Origin: Megaustenia siamemsis
Taxonomy: Eukaryota > Mollusca > Gastropoda > Stylommatophora > Ariophantidae
DNA length: 64,000 nucleotides
Direction: 5' to 3'
Assembly: GCA_032433765.1 (NCBI GenBank)
Contig: JAVIAB010000101.1
Span: 65,478,640 to 65,542,639 of the forward strand
Positions 33,884-45,475 of the stretch are shown one piece after another (position 1 is the stretch's first letter; every line of letters starts with the position of its first letter). Below the pieces are notes generated by a model. That model was not told the DNA's origin. It made no database searches and saw only the letters and a list, made by a program, of their open reading frames with translations. Both the position numbers and the translations under genes were made by a program.

Positions 33884-34309
33884 GTAGAGCCAGTCTTAAC
33901 ATATGGATGTGAATCATGGACAATAGGACAACAGACAAGAAAATCACTGGAGTCTGTAGAAATGTGGTTTTACAGAAGAATGTTGAGAATATCATGGACA
34001 GCTAAGATGAGTAATGAAGATGTTCTGAGAGAGGTCAAAGCAAAAAGAGAGCTAATTTCCAATATTAGGAAGAAACAATCATCATTTTTTGGCCATGTAA
34101 TGAGAAGAGAACAACTGGAATATATTGTAACAACTGGAAAAATTGAGGGGCGAAGAGATAGAGGGAAGCAAAAAGAAAAAAATAACAGACAGCTTAAGAG
34201 AATGGCTTGGCAGAAGGTCAACAACAGAAATGATTAATAGCTGCCGAGATCGAAAGTTGTGGAGAGACATGATCACCTACGCCAGTAGGTCCGATACTTG
34301 ATGATGATG
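33884..34309 (+). mobile_element. LINE-A 3' fragment with target duplication
   Basis: Flanked by AACCCCATA at 33875-33883 and 34310-34318. It encodes the LINE-A C-terminus in one open frame of 91 codons (MWFYRRMLRISWTAKMSNED, GHVMRREQLEYIVTTGKIEG) and ends CGATACTTGATGATGATG. Well preserved, so a recent 5'-truncated insertion. Confidence 0.92.
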
Positions 34310-34472
34310 AACCCCATATTGCATTTAATAATTGGGTCAATTAATAACACCATGGAAGAATATTGATGTTTTAATCCCAAATGTTAAAAACAGTTAACGA
34401 TTGTACACAACTTATGTCATTCTAGAGTAGAGAATAATCATCACTTCTAAAACTTTCACAATTTATTTCCAG

Positions 34473-34669
34473 GCCAACAACGATCAACATCAGCTACCAT
34501 GAGATGAAAATTTACAAGTTTGGGAAAATTAGAAACCTTCATACTGACCATGTTGATGCAGTAGCTCCCAGCTACAAAATTGTTGTTCACAAGAACAAAG
34601 GTGAAACAGATGAGGATGATGAAGATCAGGAAGAAAGCTCTAGTGATGAAGATAGCACCAATTCTGAAG
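34473..34669 (+). CDS. Candidate third exon of the right ankyrin gene
   Basis: Acceptor TTTATTTCCAG ends at 34472; donor G|GTAAAC starts at 34670. 197 bp: 1 base + 65 codons + 1 base. The leading G completes the ATG codon left by the exon at 29506-29779, so the phases match. It encodes PTTINISYHEMKIYKFGKIR, then HVDAVAPSYKIVVHKNKG and a strongly acidic DE/S tail. The composition is that of real protein rather than repeat. I do not recognise the family. Whether it belongs to the ankyrin gene rests on phase and orientation only. Confidence 0.5.
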
Positions 34670-35104
34670 GTAAACACACCAAGACAGTTTATATTTCATC
34701 TTAATTTTCATCTTCCTATTTTTGTTTTTAATCACACAATCAACATTATCATTTCTATGTTACAGTTTGCATAATTTATTATTATATATATATTATATTA
34801 AGCCACAAAACACAAAACATATACTTGAGAAATTGTCACCTTTACAATTCAGACAGATTGAGATTCTGGCCAACACAACCTTATTTAAATGCAAAACTTC
34901 TATGCTCATTGGTAGAGCTAGAAGCCATGGTCCATTTTATAACAAAGTCTGCATAAATGTCTATCCCCTCCATCAGTTGAACAGACAAAAGGTGACGAAA
35001 AATACAAGTAGACATGTATTAATCAGCACTGACTTTCTTGTAATTACTACTCTGTTTTCTCATTCAATGCCTTTTAAATTGAAACATCTATTTTGCATTT
35101 GAGT

Positions 35105-35420
35105 TATTTCATTATTTGTGGGTTATCATCATTGCACTCAGTACATGTCCATTGATGCTCAGATTCTATCCTCAGCATGTTCTGCAGCATCCAGCGATTG
35201 ACTACTCTAGCTTGGTGGATTGGTAATTCCTCTTATGTGCCCACTAAGTTTCACTCATTTCTGGCTGTTACCATCTTAACTTCCATCTCTTCCATCCGAT
35301 GGAGTGATGTGGACTCATGGTTGTTGATGTCCTGTACACTTCCCACATCTCAGAGGGCATTAATGATGTTTGCCTGTTTCAATGGTTGACCATCTTTGAC
35401 GACAACACAGCAAGACAGCT
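35105..35420 (+). mobile_element. Repeat X copy
   Basis: Shares TTTGTGGGTTATCATCATTG, then GTCCATTGATGCTCAGATTC and CTGCAGCATCCAGCGATTGA with other copies, and extends further than the one at 180 (GTGGACTCATGGTTGTTGAT region, shared with 55800). Confidence 0.7.
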
Positions 35421-35639
35421 AGCTGTCCCCTCTTATTTTCTCTGTTTAAATATTTTTGTTTATGTCTTTGCGGATGTTTTTATGGATCAGAGTGTCGTTT
35501 ATAAACAGTTGTTATAGCCAGATAGCTGAAAAATAATATTTTAATCATTTTACTATATCAATACAAGTTTTGCACAGTTTCATTTGGTTTTAAGTATATT
35601 CTAATATAATTGAATGTGTTAGAAAATACAGTAAAGATG

Positions 35640-36245
35640 GAATCCTCTATCTAAATATCCTGAAAACATTGACAAACAAAAAAGACAGCCCAGAATTATC
35701 ATCAACAATAAAGAAATTAAAATTATAACAAACTATGAATATCTTGGATCAACATTAACTAACAGTGGCGACTGTCTAAAAGAGATCAAAAGAAGATTAG
35801 CAATAACAACAGAAAAATTAAATGTCAGGAAGAGCATGTAACACAATAGCAACAAGGCAGTGAAATTAAAATTACTGAGGTCATGAATCTTTCTGATAGC
35901 AACATATGGTTGTGAATTATAGACAATATAAAGAACAATGAAGAAAATTGATTCATTGAAACAAAATGCCACAGACAAATCCTTAGCATACCTTGGATAA
36001 TGGAAAAACAGCAATGAAGACATATTACAAGATTTAAATATTGAAAAGGACTGGCTCATAAACACAATTATGCAGAGGAAATTAAAATACTATGGCAACT
36101 TCAAAAGATGCAGTGGACTAGAAAAAACAGTTTTCCAGAAAGATGAAATAGGGGCAGACTAAGAAATTATAAGTTTCAAGACACCTAATAGACCTTGAAC
36201 ATGACAACAGAAGAATTTGGAGATCTGGACAGATAGAGATTTTTT
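35640..36245 (+). pseudogene. Decayed LINE C-terminal region
   Basis: In shifting frames the plus strand reads like the post-RT part of a LINE (an EYLGSTLTNSGDCLKEIKRR-like stretch at 35730-35800; a QRKLKYYGNFKRCSGLEKT-like stretch at 36075-36130). Many stops. The family is not one of those labelled elsewhere in the window. Confidence 0.6.
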
Positions 36246-36965
36246 TTCGGATGGGTTGTGATGAGTGCTATGCTCTCCATAGGACATGTGACCATATATA
36301 TAATTCCATGCAAGTATTTTCACTCAAGCTACGTGGTTCCCAAACTGAGGGATTGCTACTTTTAAAGTGGTAAAGGGTTCCCTTTATATTTAATGTGTGT
36401 GCTGTGAAACCTAGGTATCGTTGGCCAGTATCAAATCTAATTTCTTGTTCTTTGTAATCTTGTTCATGATCATGGCTAATTCCTTGTCATGGAGATATCT
36501 CTTAACAGCCATGAGGGCCTGAAAAACAAGACTGGCCAAGCCTTTCTACGGTCAAGCAATACCTCAATCTACTCTAGCAAGGCAAGGTGCTAAAGATGGA
36601 GAAAACCAGCCATGAGGTGTACTACTCCAATCAGGATGTCATGTGTTTACACATGGTGAATGAGAGAAGAGAAGAAGTAATCTTGTTCACTAATAACTGC
36701 CATTCCCATCTATTCCTAAAAGGGGCTATGAAATATTTTTTTTAAATGGGAGGATGTGCTGAGGCTGTACTTAATTACAATTATTTTTGTCAGAAATTTC
36801 ACCACAAATGTTCTCAGTTATGTATTTCAGTACAGCTGAAATGCAATATATGGCTAGTAAATGTATCACTGTTTCTCTATCTCTCTCTCTCTCTCTTCAC
36901 TTCCTCTCCTCTTACATTCTTTCATATTTTGAGTTTTTGAGAGAGAGAGAGACAAAGTTCTAGTT
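36246..36965. other. No gene seen; TC and GA microsatellites
   Basis: TCTCTCTCTCTCTC at about 36878-36896 and GAGAGAGAGAGAGA at about 36938-36952 lie 40 bases apart and could pair as a hairpin. No coding content is recognised. Confidence 0.5.
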
Positions 36966-39832
36966 CTAGCTACTCTTACAGTCTTGACATTGTCAAAATG
37001 GTACTGTTGTAGTGTTCCTCAGATGTTGTCAGTCCATCTTACTGTAAGTCTACCACAGACTCTATTTCCATCTCCACTTATTATAAATGTTTTGCTTAGA
37101 AACATTCTAGGTGAGCAAACCATTTCATTGGTTGTCTGTGTAAGTAGTTTAGAATGCTATCTCTTATGAAATAATTCTGTCTCTTCTGGTCACTACAAGC
37201 ATCTTTCTCAAACATCTCATGTCTGTGGTGACTAGTTTCCTTCTGTCACTTCTGGTCACTACAAGCATCTTTCTCAAACATCTCATGTCTGTGGTGACTA
37301 GTTTCCTTCTGTCACTTCTGGTCACTACAAGCATCTTTCTCAAACATCTCATGTCTGTGGTGACTAGCTTCCATCTGTCTCATCTGTTCACTCCAAGCAT
37401 CTTTCTCAAACATCTCATGTCTGTGGTGACTAGCTTCCATCTGTCTCTTCTGTTCACTCCAAGCATCTTTCTCAAACATCTCATGTCTGTGGTGACTAGC
37501 TTCCATCTGTCTCATCTGTTCACTCCAAGCATCTTTCTCAAACATCTCATGTCTGTGGTGACTAGCTTCCATCTGTCTCATCTGTTCACTCCAAGCATCT
37601 TTCTCAAACATCTCATGTCTGTGGTGACTAGCTTCCTTCTGTCTCATCTGTTCACTCCAAGCATCTTTCTCAAACATCTCATGTCTGTGGTGACAAGTTT
37701 CCTTCTGTCTCTTCTGGTCACTACAAGCATCTTTCTCAAACATCTCATGTCTGTGGTGACTAGCTTCCTTCTGTCTCTTCTGTTCACTCCAAGCATCTTT
37801 CTCAAACATCTCATGTCTGTGGTGACTAGCTTCCTTCTGTCTCTTCTGTTCACTCCAAGCATCTTTCTCAAACATCTCATGTCTGTGGTGACTAGCTTCC
37901 TTCTGTCTCTTCTGTTCACTCCAAGCATCTTTCTCAAACGTCTCATGTCTGTGGTGACTAGCTTCCTTCTGTCTCTTCTGTTCACTCCAAGCATCTTTCT
38001 CAAACATCTCATGTCTGTGGTGACTAGCTTCCTTCTGTCTCTTCTGGTCACTCCAAGCATCTTTCTCAAACATCCCATGTCTGTTGTGACAAGTTTCCTT
38101 CTGTCTCTTCTGGTCACTACAAGCATCTTTCTCAAACATCTCATGTCCGTGGTGACTAGCTTCCATCTGTCTCATCTGTTCACTCCAAACATCTTTCTCA
38201 AACATCTCATGTCTGTGGTGACTAGCTTCCTTCTGTCTCTTCTGGTCACTCCAAGCATCTTTCTCAAACATCTCATGTCTGTGGTGACTAGCTTCCTTCT
38301 GTCTCTTCTGGTCACTACAAGCATCTTTCTCAAACATCTCATGTCTGTGGTGACTAGTTTCCTTCTGTCACTTCTGGTCACTACAAGCATCTTTATTAAA
38401 CATCTCATGTCTGTGGTGACTAGTTTCCTTCTGTCACTTCTGGTCACTACAAGCATCTTTATTAAACATCTCATGTCTGTGGTGACTAGTTTCCTTCTGT
38501 CACCTCTGGTCACTCCAGGCATCTTTATTAAACATCTCATGTCTGTGGGGATTAGTTTCCTTCTGTCTCTTCTGGTCAATACAAGCATCTTTCTCAAACA
38601 TCTCATGTCTGTGGTGACTAGTTTCTTTCTGTCTCTTCTGGTCAATACAAGCATCTTTCTCAAACATCTCATATCTGTAGTGACTAGTTTACTTCTGTCT
38701 CTTCTGGTCACTCCTAACATCTTTCTCAAACATCTCATTTCTGTGGTGACTAGTTTCCTTCTGTCTCTTCTGGTCACTACAAGCATCTTTATTAAACATC
38801 TCATATCTGTAGTGACTAGTTTACTTCTGTCTCTTCTGGTCACTCCTAACATCTTTCTCAAACATCTCATGTCTGTGGTGACTAGTTTCCTTCTGTCTCT
38901 TCTGGTCACTACAAGCATCTTTATTAAACATCTCATGTCTGTGGTGACTAGTTTCCTTCTGTCTCTTCTGGTCACTACAAGCATCTTTCTCAAACATCTC
39001 ATATCTGTGGTGACTAGTTTCCTTCTGTCTCTTCTGGTCACTACAAGCATCTTTCTCAAACATCTCATGTCTGTGGTGACTAGTTTCCTTCTGTCTCTTC
39101 TGGTCACTACAAGCAACTTTCTCAAACATCTCATGTCTGTGGTGACTAGTTTCTTTCTGTCTCTTCTGGTCAATACAAGCATCTTTCTCAAACATCTCAT
39201 ATCTGTAGTGACTAGTTTACTTCTGTCTCTTCTGGTCACTCCTAACATCTTTCTCAAACATCTCATGTCTGTGGTGACTAGTTTCCTTCTGTCTCTTCTG
39301 GTCACTACAAGCATCTTTATTAAACATCTCATGTCTGTGGTGACTAGTTTCCTTCTGTCTCTTCTGGTCACTACAAGCATCTTTCTCAAACATCTCATAT
39401 CTGTAGTGACTAGTTTACTTCTGTCTCTTCTGGTCACTCCTAACATCTTTCTCAAACATCTCATGTCTGTGGTGACTAGTTTCCTTCTGTCTCTTCTGGT
39501 CACTACAAGCATCTTTCTCAAACATCTCATGTTTGTGGTGACTAGTTTCCTTCTGTCTCTTCTGGTCACTACAAGCATCTTTATCAAACATCTCATATCT
39601 GTAGTGACTAGTTTACTTCTGTCTCTTCTGGTCACTCCAACATCTTTCTCAAACATCTCATGTCTGTGGTGACTAGTTTCTTTCTGTCTCTTCTGGTCAC
39701 TACAAGCATCTTTCTCAAACATCTCATGTCTGTGGTGACTAGTTTCCTTCTGTCTCTTCTGGTCACTACAAGCATCTTTATTAAACATCTCAACAATTGT
39801 TTTATTTGGCAAGCTTTTAAAATGTGTTTCAC
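36966..39832 (-). mobile_element. LINE C-terminal fragment carrying an amplified 66-bp segment
   Basis: Both flanks of the 66-bp array read as LINE on the minus strand: downstream of the array (37190 to about 36970) decayed codons of the post-RT region end in a DNI..L.TTTV-like stretch, and upstream (39832-39790) a short leader enters the first unit. The array unit itself is RT C-terminal sequence (MRCLRKMLGVTRRDR). So the array seems to have grown in place inside a LINE copy. Confidence 0.65.
37190..39800. repeat. 66-bp minisatellite, about 39 units
   Basis: A 66-base unit (CATCTCATGTCTGTGGTGAC and following) is repeated about 39 times without gaps. Two blocks differ by marker bases: TAGCTTCC in 37360-38320, TAGTTTCC before and after. 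The ATATCTGTAGTGACTAGTTTAC variant recurs at 38674, 38806, 39202, 39400 and 39598, all multiples of 66 apart, showing block duplications. Because 66 is a multiple of three, long frames stay open on both strands (one of 817 codons on plus). These are treated as by-products. Confidence 0.97.
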
Positions 39833-40080
39833 ATATTTTCTTTTGTCAAAATGAAATGAATCTGATCACTTACTTTTATGTACTGATTGAGAAATATTTG
39901 GGAATATAGGTAAGTTTAAAGTTACATATCTCCGTATATTTTTATTTTTTTTTTTCTACTTTTATCTTTCAAAAATTGAAAATAATACATTAAATTATTT
40001 TATACAAAATAGTTTTAACATTTTTCATGAAAAATGAATCAATTTTTATTTATTTCTGTAGAAACGTGCCTTTAGAGGTC
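39833..40080. other. No gene seen
   Basis: AT-rich, with T-runs near 39945; nothing recognisable. Confidence 0.4.
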
Positions 40081-40084
40081 AACA

Positions 40085-40331
40085 ATGATATAGAGAAGCC
40101 AATGTATGACAAATGACAGTTCAGCTGCATTCACTTTTAGTGCCGCTTGGCCTTATGTTTTTTAGCATGTGCTGTAGCTGCTGTGATGGGGACTGTAGCT
40201 GCCTTTCTTTGTTTGGATCCTTCAATGAGATGAGATGGTAATTTGTATGATTTCACTGGCATGGCGGTTGAGCAATTATGGAATATATTTTGTTTACAGT
40301 GATACCTGGGTGTTCGCTTAACCATAACCAT
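40085..40331 (-). repeat. Repeat G copy 2
   Basis: Minus-strand peptide HNCSTAMPVKSYKLPSHLIE followed by KQRKAATVPITAATAHAKKH, parallel to the copy at 32800-33005. Outer bases also match in places (TAACCATAACCAT against CATAACCAAATAACC). Confidence 0.55.
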
Positions 40332-40449
40332 AGAGAAGCCAACATGCTTTTCTTGTGTTAGATTGTTCCAGTGTTGAATCTATGAAAACTTCAACTTTCA
40401 AATGTCTCTAAGAATCAAAACATTCAGAGCAAACAGAAAATAATGTGAA

Positions 40450-41672
40450 CTTTCATTCTCTGCCAAAATGAATCTGGTTTCAGTCATAAAAGACAATGCC
40501 ATATACATCATAAGATCTTTATTAGAAAGAGCCATAGAGGTGAAAGCAGAACTATTTCTATGTTTCATGGATTATACCAATGCATTTGACAAAGTAAAGA
40601 AGCAAGAAATAATCAACATTTTATCAAGCATAAATGTAGACAGCAAAGATCTAAGAATAATAAAGAATATGTACTAGCAACAAATAGTGGCCATAAGAAA
40701 TGGAAATCAATTGGGAATGTTTCAACAAATGAAACAGGGTGTAAGGCAAGGTTGTGTGCTGTCACCAGATTTGTTTAATATTTATAGTGAGATTAATTTA
40801 TGATCCATAAGAGGCATACCTAGAATAACAATTGGAGGTCATAATATAAATAATTTACGGTATGCTGATGATACAGTCTTAATTGTTAAGAGTGAAAATG
40901 AGTTACAAGAAATGTTATACATTATAGTGAAAGCAAGCAATTATAAATGACTCAGCCTTAATAGCAAAAAGACAGAAGTAATGGTATCAAGAAAGAAAAA
41001 GCCATCACCGTAGTGCACAATAAAGACAAGTAGACACATTAAAACAGGCAAATGAATTTAAATATCTGGGAACATTGTTAACCTCAGATGGTAGTCTGGA
41101 AACATTGTTAACCTCAAATGGTAGATGTACAACAGAGGTGAGATGCAGAATGGCTGAGGCATAAGCATCTTTCCAAAAAATTAGGCAGAAACTGTGCAAT
41201 TCATTTTTTTACAATAAAAACAAAAAGAAGAGTTCTTAAATGTTATGCAGATCTAGTCTTAACATTTGAATGTGAATCATGGACAATAGGATAACAAACA
41301 AGAAAATCAATGAAGCTGTAGAAATGTGGTTTTACAGAAGAATATTGTGATTACCATGGATGGTTAGGAAGAGTAATGAAAGTATTCTGAAAAACGCCAA
41401 AGCAAAAAAAGAGCTAATCTCCAATATTAGGAAGAAACAATCATCATTTTTAACCATGCAATGAGAAGGGAACAGCTGAAATATACTGTAACAACTGGAA
41501 AAATTGAGGGATGAAGAGATAGAGGGAAGCAAAGAGTAAAGATACCAGACAACTTAAGAGAATGGCTTGGCAGAAGGTCAACAATGGAAATGATAAATAA
41601 CTGTCGAGATTGAAAGTTGTGGATAGACATGATCACCTATGCCAGCATGCATGGTGCTTGTTGATGATGATG
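40450..41672 (+). pseudogene. LINE-A copy from RT to 3' end, with several stops
   Basis: Reads DNAIYIIRSLLERAIEVKAE, CFMDYTNAFDKVKKQEIIN, GVRQGCVLSPDLFNIYSE, NNLRYADDTVLI (YADD present), LNSKKTEVMVS, then the C-terminal part to 41640 and GATGATGATG at 41670. In-frame stops occur near 40677, 40800 and 40950, and indels later. An 18-bp stretch, GGAAACATTGTTAACCTC, is duplicated near 41070-41115. Dead copy. Confidence 0.85.
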
Positions 41673-42985
41673 TTTTGACATATTTTATTTTATTAAATTT
41701 TGCAGCTGTGATGTTTAATTGGTTTTTTTTTGCTTTATTTGATGCATCCCTAATACAAAATGTATATTTTTGTTGAATTTATATAGCTGTTATATATTGA
41801 TTTATATTTTGAATTACAATGTTTGCAGCCATGATCCATCATTTTATATTTTTTTTAAATTTGTGTAGCTGTCATATATTAATCTATATTTTTGTTATTA
41901 TTTTGTAACTATAATAAATAGATTTATATGTTTGTTATACTTTTATAGCTATGATATATAGATTTATATATTTGTTATAATTTATGTGTTATACATTAAT
42001 TTATATATATTTTTTATGTAAGTCTCATGCATTGATTTTGTATTTGTTTAAAATCCATGTTGTTCTTTTGTACGTCAGATCCAGTTCAATGCAAGTCCTC
42101 TGCAATATTGTGATGTTTCTGTCCAGGTGATTAGAGCTTACTTATGTCCTTCTGATATGTAATTACAGTCCTTTACAAGATCACGTTGTCACCCTTTTAT
42201 TAGTTCTAGTTTATGATACATCATCCATGTTCCTTCTTTTATCTATACCTAATACACTACAAGCTCTCTTAATCCCTTCTTTTAACTATTTTAACCTACT
42301 TATTATTTTACATACAAGTCATCTTTATTCTCTCTTGTTATATTCCTCATACACTACACATCTTTGCATATTCCCAATATATTACATAAATCTTCCCTGT
42401 TTCCTCTTTTATTTTTTTTCTGCTACATTGCAAGTTCTTTGTGATCTTTCTTTCACTATACCTATTATTTACAAATCTTCCATTTCACTCTTGTATTTGA
42501 TCTGTTTAATTACAACTTCTTTCTCTTCTGCCATTAATCTATTAACATTATTTTTCAAAGATATTTTAAATGTTTCTTTCTCATCTTAATTTGTGTGCAA
42601 TCTAGAATAAGATGCATGTTTATTTGAAGAGTTTAATTCCTGTATTGTTGTTGTTGTTAGCAACAACATGGTCATCATGACTACTCATCAGAAGAATCCA
42701 TAGGTGCTTTAATATCCTCCTCGAGAATTTCAAGAAAATTCAAATATAATTCTGGCCCATGTACACAAACTCTGTAGCACAGCCTAGGATCAACATTGTG
42801 GGTAGGTTTCTGCTGACACTTTTGACAGGGCTGTGGCCATATTTTTGGCCTATCCTTTATCAGTTTTAACTGTCAAGAGAATTTTAACGTGTGCGAGTGC
42901 ACACGAGACCTGTTTATTGACATTGTCTGAGAAAACTAGACGTCAGAACTCACTACCCAAGAGACCAGGGGAGAGTAATGCAACA
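41673..42985. other. AT-rich stretch, no gene seen
   Basis: Repeated short motifs (TATATATTGATTTATAT-like) at 41790-42010 and pyrimidine-rich sequence at 42230-42590. 42655-42730 may be a very diverged repeat X (CATCATGACTACTCATCA, CCATAGGTGC). No coding content. Confidence 0.5.
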
Positions 42986-42989
42986 AATA

Positions 42990-43080
42990 AACCACAGATT
43001 AATTTTTCCTTTTCTTCAAAAATCACCACCGCTTCTGGTGGGTTTTGAACCCCAGTTCTTCCTGTCCTAAGACCAATGCC
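42990..43080 (-). repeat. Possible tRNA-derived SINE head
   Basis: The complement reads GAGGGTAGTCTAGATGTATG (A-box-like) and then GGGTTCAAAACCCACC (B-box-like GGTTCAAAACC), spaced as in a tRNA. No second copy was found in the window and the fold was not tested. Confidence 0.35.
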
Positions 43081-43137
43081 ATACATCTAGACTACCCTCA
43101 CTCCCCCCTATTTTTTTTTTTTTATTGTTTATTGAAA

Positions 43138-43375
43138 GTGCAGGTTGTCATTGGCTGACTCATCCATCTTTTGAAGTTACTTGTCCATGTCAGTCTTGGT
43201 CTGCCTATTTTACCTTGTATTTTCCCTTCCAAGATTACTTCTGAAGGCTGCTGTGTCTTTTAATATGTCCCAAAAATCTAATTTTTCTTGTTTGAATTAT
43301 GTTTAGTAGTTTTCTTTTCATCTTTAGTTGTTTTTAAAACTTAATTTTTGTCTTCTTTTCTTTCCATCCAATGCT
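43138..43375 (-). mobile_element. LINE-D 3' fragment
   Basis: Complement of the C-terminal and 3' region found at 46000-46250 (TGGACAAGTAACTTCAAAAG-like to the KRELL region). No coding frame is left. Confidence 0.75.
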
Positions 43376-43438
43376 TTTATAAATCCACACATGCTGTTTT
43401 TTGCACTAAAAGCACTAATTATTTATTTATTTTTAAAG

Positions 43439-43501
43439 AATTCCAGAAGAATTTTAAAGAATTAGGTACAAAATCTGTAATCTTATTCACAGTGAAGCAA
43501 G
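43439..43501 (+). CDS. Candidate small exon, weak
   Basis: Acceptor-like TTTATTTTTAAAG ends at 43438. 63 bp: 2 bases + 20 codons + 1 base, giving FQKNFKELGTKSVILFTVKQ, with a GTACTT donor at 43502. Its entry phase fits the exon at 34669. Alternatively it continues to a stop at 43560 with AATAAA at 43622 and would be a terminal exon. Evidence is only splice-like signals and phase. Confidence 0.22.
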
Positions 43502-44426
43502 GTACTTTATTATCACATGCCTGCCCCCTGCTATCAGATCAAGTCAAGAGCTCAACTTAGTGTTTTCATTCAATATTTTGTATGTCAACTATACTGTATA
43601 TCAGTTATCAGTTTTTGAGCACAATAAATTTAATTATATTACAATACACATGACATGAATTTCAATTTATTTTATGTGTGCAACTTTCTATACCAGAGAT
43701 TTGTATAGAAAATTTTGTTCCCTTAAGATCTTCCTTCACAAGTATCTCATGGTTTGTTATCCAAGTCTCTTTCTTAGAAATTTGACATGGGATTTTATAC
43801 AGTTGTATATACAGTTAACTCGCTTGTGAGACATATTGTATGGTTTAAATTTACACCCTCACAAAAAAAAAAATCGTTTTAAAGTAAAATAATAATGGCA
43901 TTTCCATATCCAGGAACATGGTAAATGATTTCTTGCATTACCCAATAATGTTAATTCCACTTATATAATAATATGCCAAGCTGGAAATGCTTTGTGGGTA
44001 TGAAACAAGGAAAAGACTGATACAGAAATAATAGTTTAGTTCATTGATTAGGAAGTGTTTCAATGGTCAATTATTAAGCTATTTACTCTACAAGTCCTCA
44101 TCATTTGAAAATTAGGGTGGGTGTTGTGTTTTGACTCACTGTTATTTACTTTTCCTAGTTCACTGAATCAGGTACCAATTTTTCAGCAAGGTTGACAGGA
44201 GATTATAAAGTTTCGGCTGAACCCATGTTCATTTAACCGACACTCCAGTATGCAACAACCATATGCTACTGGTGCTCTCTTTCTATTCTATAGTTTAATG
44301 TTTAATTATGTTTTTTACGATGTTCATTCAATGAACAGCTAAAAGATGTAATCAGATTAGATATGCGTACATTATGAATGGGGTTTTACAAAATTTGATT
44401 TGGCGTTGCATGTTTTGATAACGGCC
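43502..44426. other. No gene seen
   Basis: AT-rich, with an A12 run near 43866. Nothing recognised. Confidence 0.4.
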
Positions 44427-44439
44427 ATAAACTATCACA

Positions 44440-44700
44440 AGGGAGCCGCGATAGCTCAGTGGTTAGTGAACTGGACTACCACGGACAAGGGGTAGGGTTC
44501 GATCCCAACCGACGGCTTCCGGGTTCACCCAGCCTTAAATGGGTACCGGATTTTTATCTGGGAAAGTAAAGCAGCACGGGCGTAATACTGACCACATTAC
44601 CCCAAAAATCATGTGCTGAAGGTCTGTAAAATATAGGGTCACTAACACCATATTTCCCTATACGCCACTTGGCGTGACGGGGGTACTTTACTTACTTTTT
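44440..44700 (+). mobile_element. tRNA-headed SINE, full-length, with target duplication
   Basis: Flanked by the perfect 13-bp duplication ATAAACTATCACA at 44427-44439 and 44701-44713. The head has a polymerase III A box (TAGCTCAGTGGTTAG, 44452-44466) and B box (GGTTCGATCCC, 44496-44506). The body includes GGGTACCGGATTTTTATCTG and ends CGTGACGGGGGTACTTTACT. This is the reference copy for the other four in the window. Not a functional tRNA gene: the acceptor arm does not close. Confidence 0.95.
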
Positions 44701-44713
44701 ATAAACTATCACA

Positions 44714-45150
44714 TGATTCTCCATAAACTTAGCCCCGAGGTGAAGAGCGAAGCAGAGTAAGGAGAATCTGCTGCAGATTAGTGTCTGGATAAATTTGTAG
44801 CTTGGGCCAGACAACAAAGACATATTTTATAGACTGTTTCAACAGCCCAGTCCAAACCTGGATTAGAGAGACTGACTGATAAGGTGAAAAACAAGAGGAA
44901 GAAGAAAGAAATGTAAAAATAGAAGAAAAAGATTAAACATCTTCTTTAATGACATGTTAACTATTTTATTAACACACATGTAGTCTTGCAATCTAATGTT
45001 ACATTAGAGATATACTTCCAAAAATATGGGGAAGAAATGGATCTTAATTGTTTTCATGAAGGAAGAAATCTTGGTTCTTGTCATGAATTCCTTATTAATG
45101 ACCATACCAACTACACCCATCTCTTCTGATCAAGCATTTCTGTTACACTT
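44714..45150. other. No gene seen
   Basis: Purine-rich around 44890-44930; nothing recognised. Confidence 0.4.
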
Positions 45151-45215
45151 ATCATCATCATCATTGAGTGTCGTCTCCGCATCAAAGGTTGGATACCATG
45201 GAGCGCTGTTTCACA
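45151..45215 (-). mobile_element. LINE-D 3' end
   Basis: CATCATCATCATTGAGTGTC and GGATACCATGGAGCGC are the complement of the LINE-D tail. Confidence 0.7.
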
Positions 45216-45294
45216 CTGGCAGAGATCATAGAGATAGAGAAAAAAAAAGAAAAATTGGTTATTCCATTTGTTATTTATGTCATTGGCGTTATTT

Positions 45295-45475
45295 ATGACA
45301 TGGACGAGCCTTCAGTAAACGTTGCGAGAACACCAGACCCAATGAGCCGACTACAAAAAAGATGGATTGACGGAATGTTAGAAGCACTAGGAAACATAAC
45401 AGCGACTGAGGCGAACAGAAGGGCAAAAGGCCGCAAATTACATCTCCCCTCGACGCTGAAAGGCAAATGAGGAAG
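45295..45475 (+). mobile_element. LINE-B 3' fragment
   Basis: The open plus frame reads GMLEALGNITATEANRRAKG then KLHLPSTLKGK, ending in CGACGCTGAAAGGCAAATGA, the LINE-B 3' end also seen at 56530 (minus). Confidence 0.8.

Noticed and set aside
37219..39672. Plus-strand open frame of 817 codons, hydrophobic, resembling a many-pass membrane protein
   Set aside because: By-product of the 66-bp array; its flanks are not coding on this strand and the unit is explained by LINE codons on the minus strand.
37190..39800. CRISPR array
   Set aside because: Units are contiguous with no variable spacers, and the genome is eukaryotic.
44440..44520. Functional tRNA gene
   Set aside because: A and B boxes are present, but the acceptor stem does not pair and the sequence continues into the SINE body, with other copies in the window.
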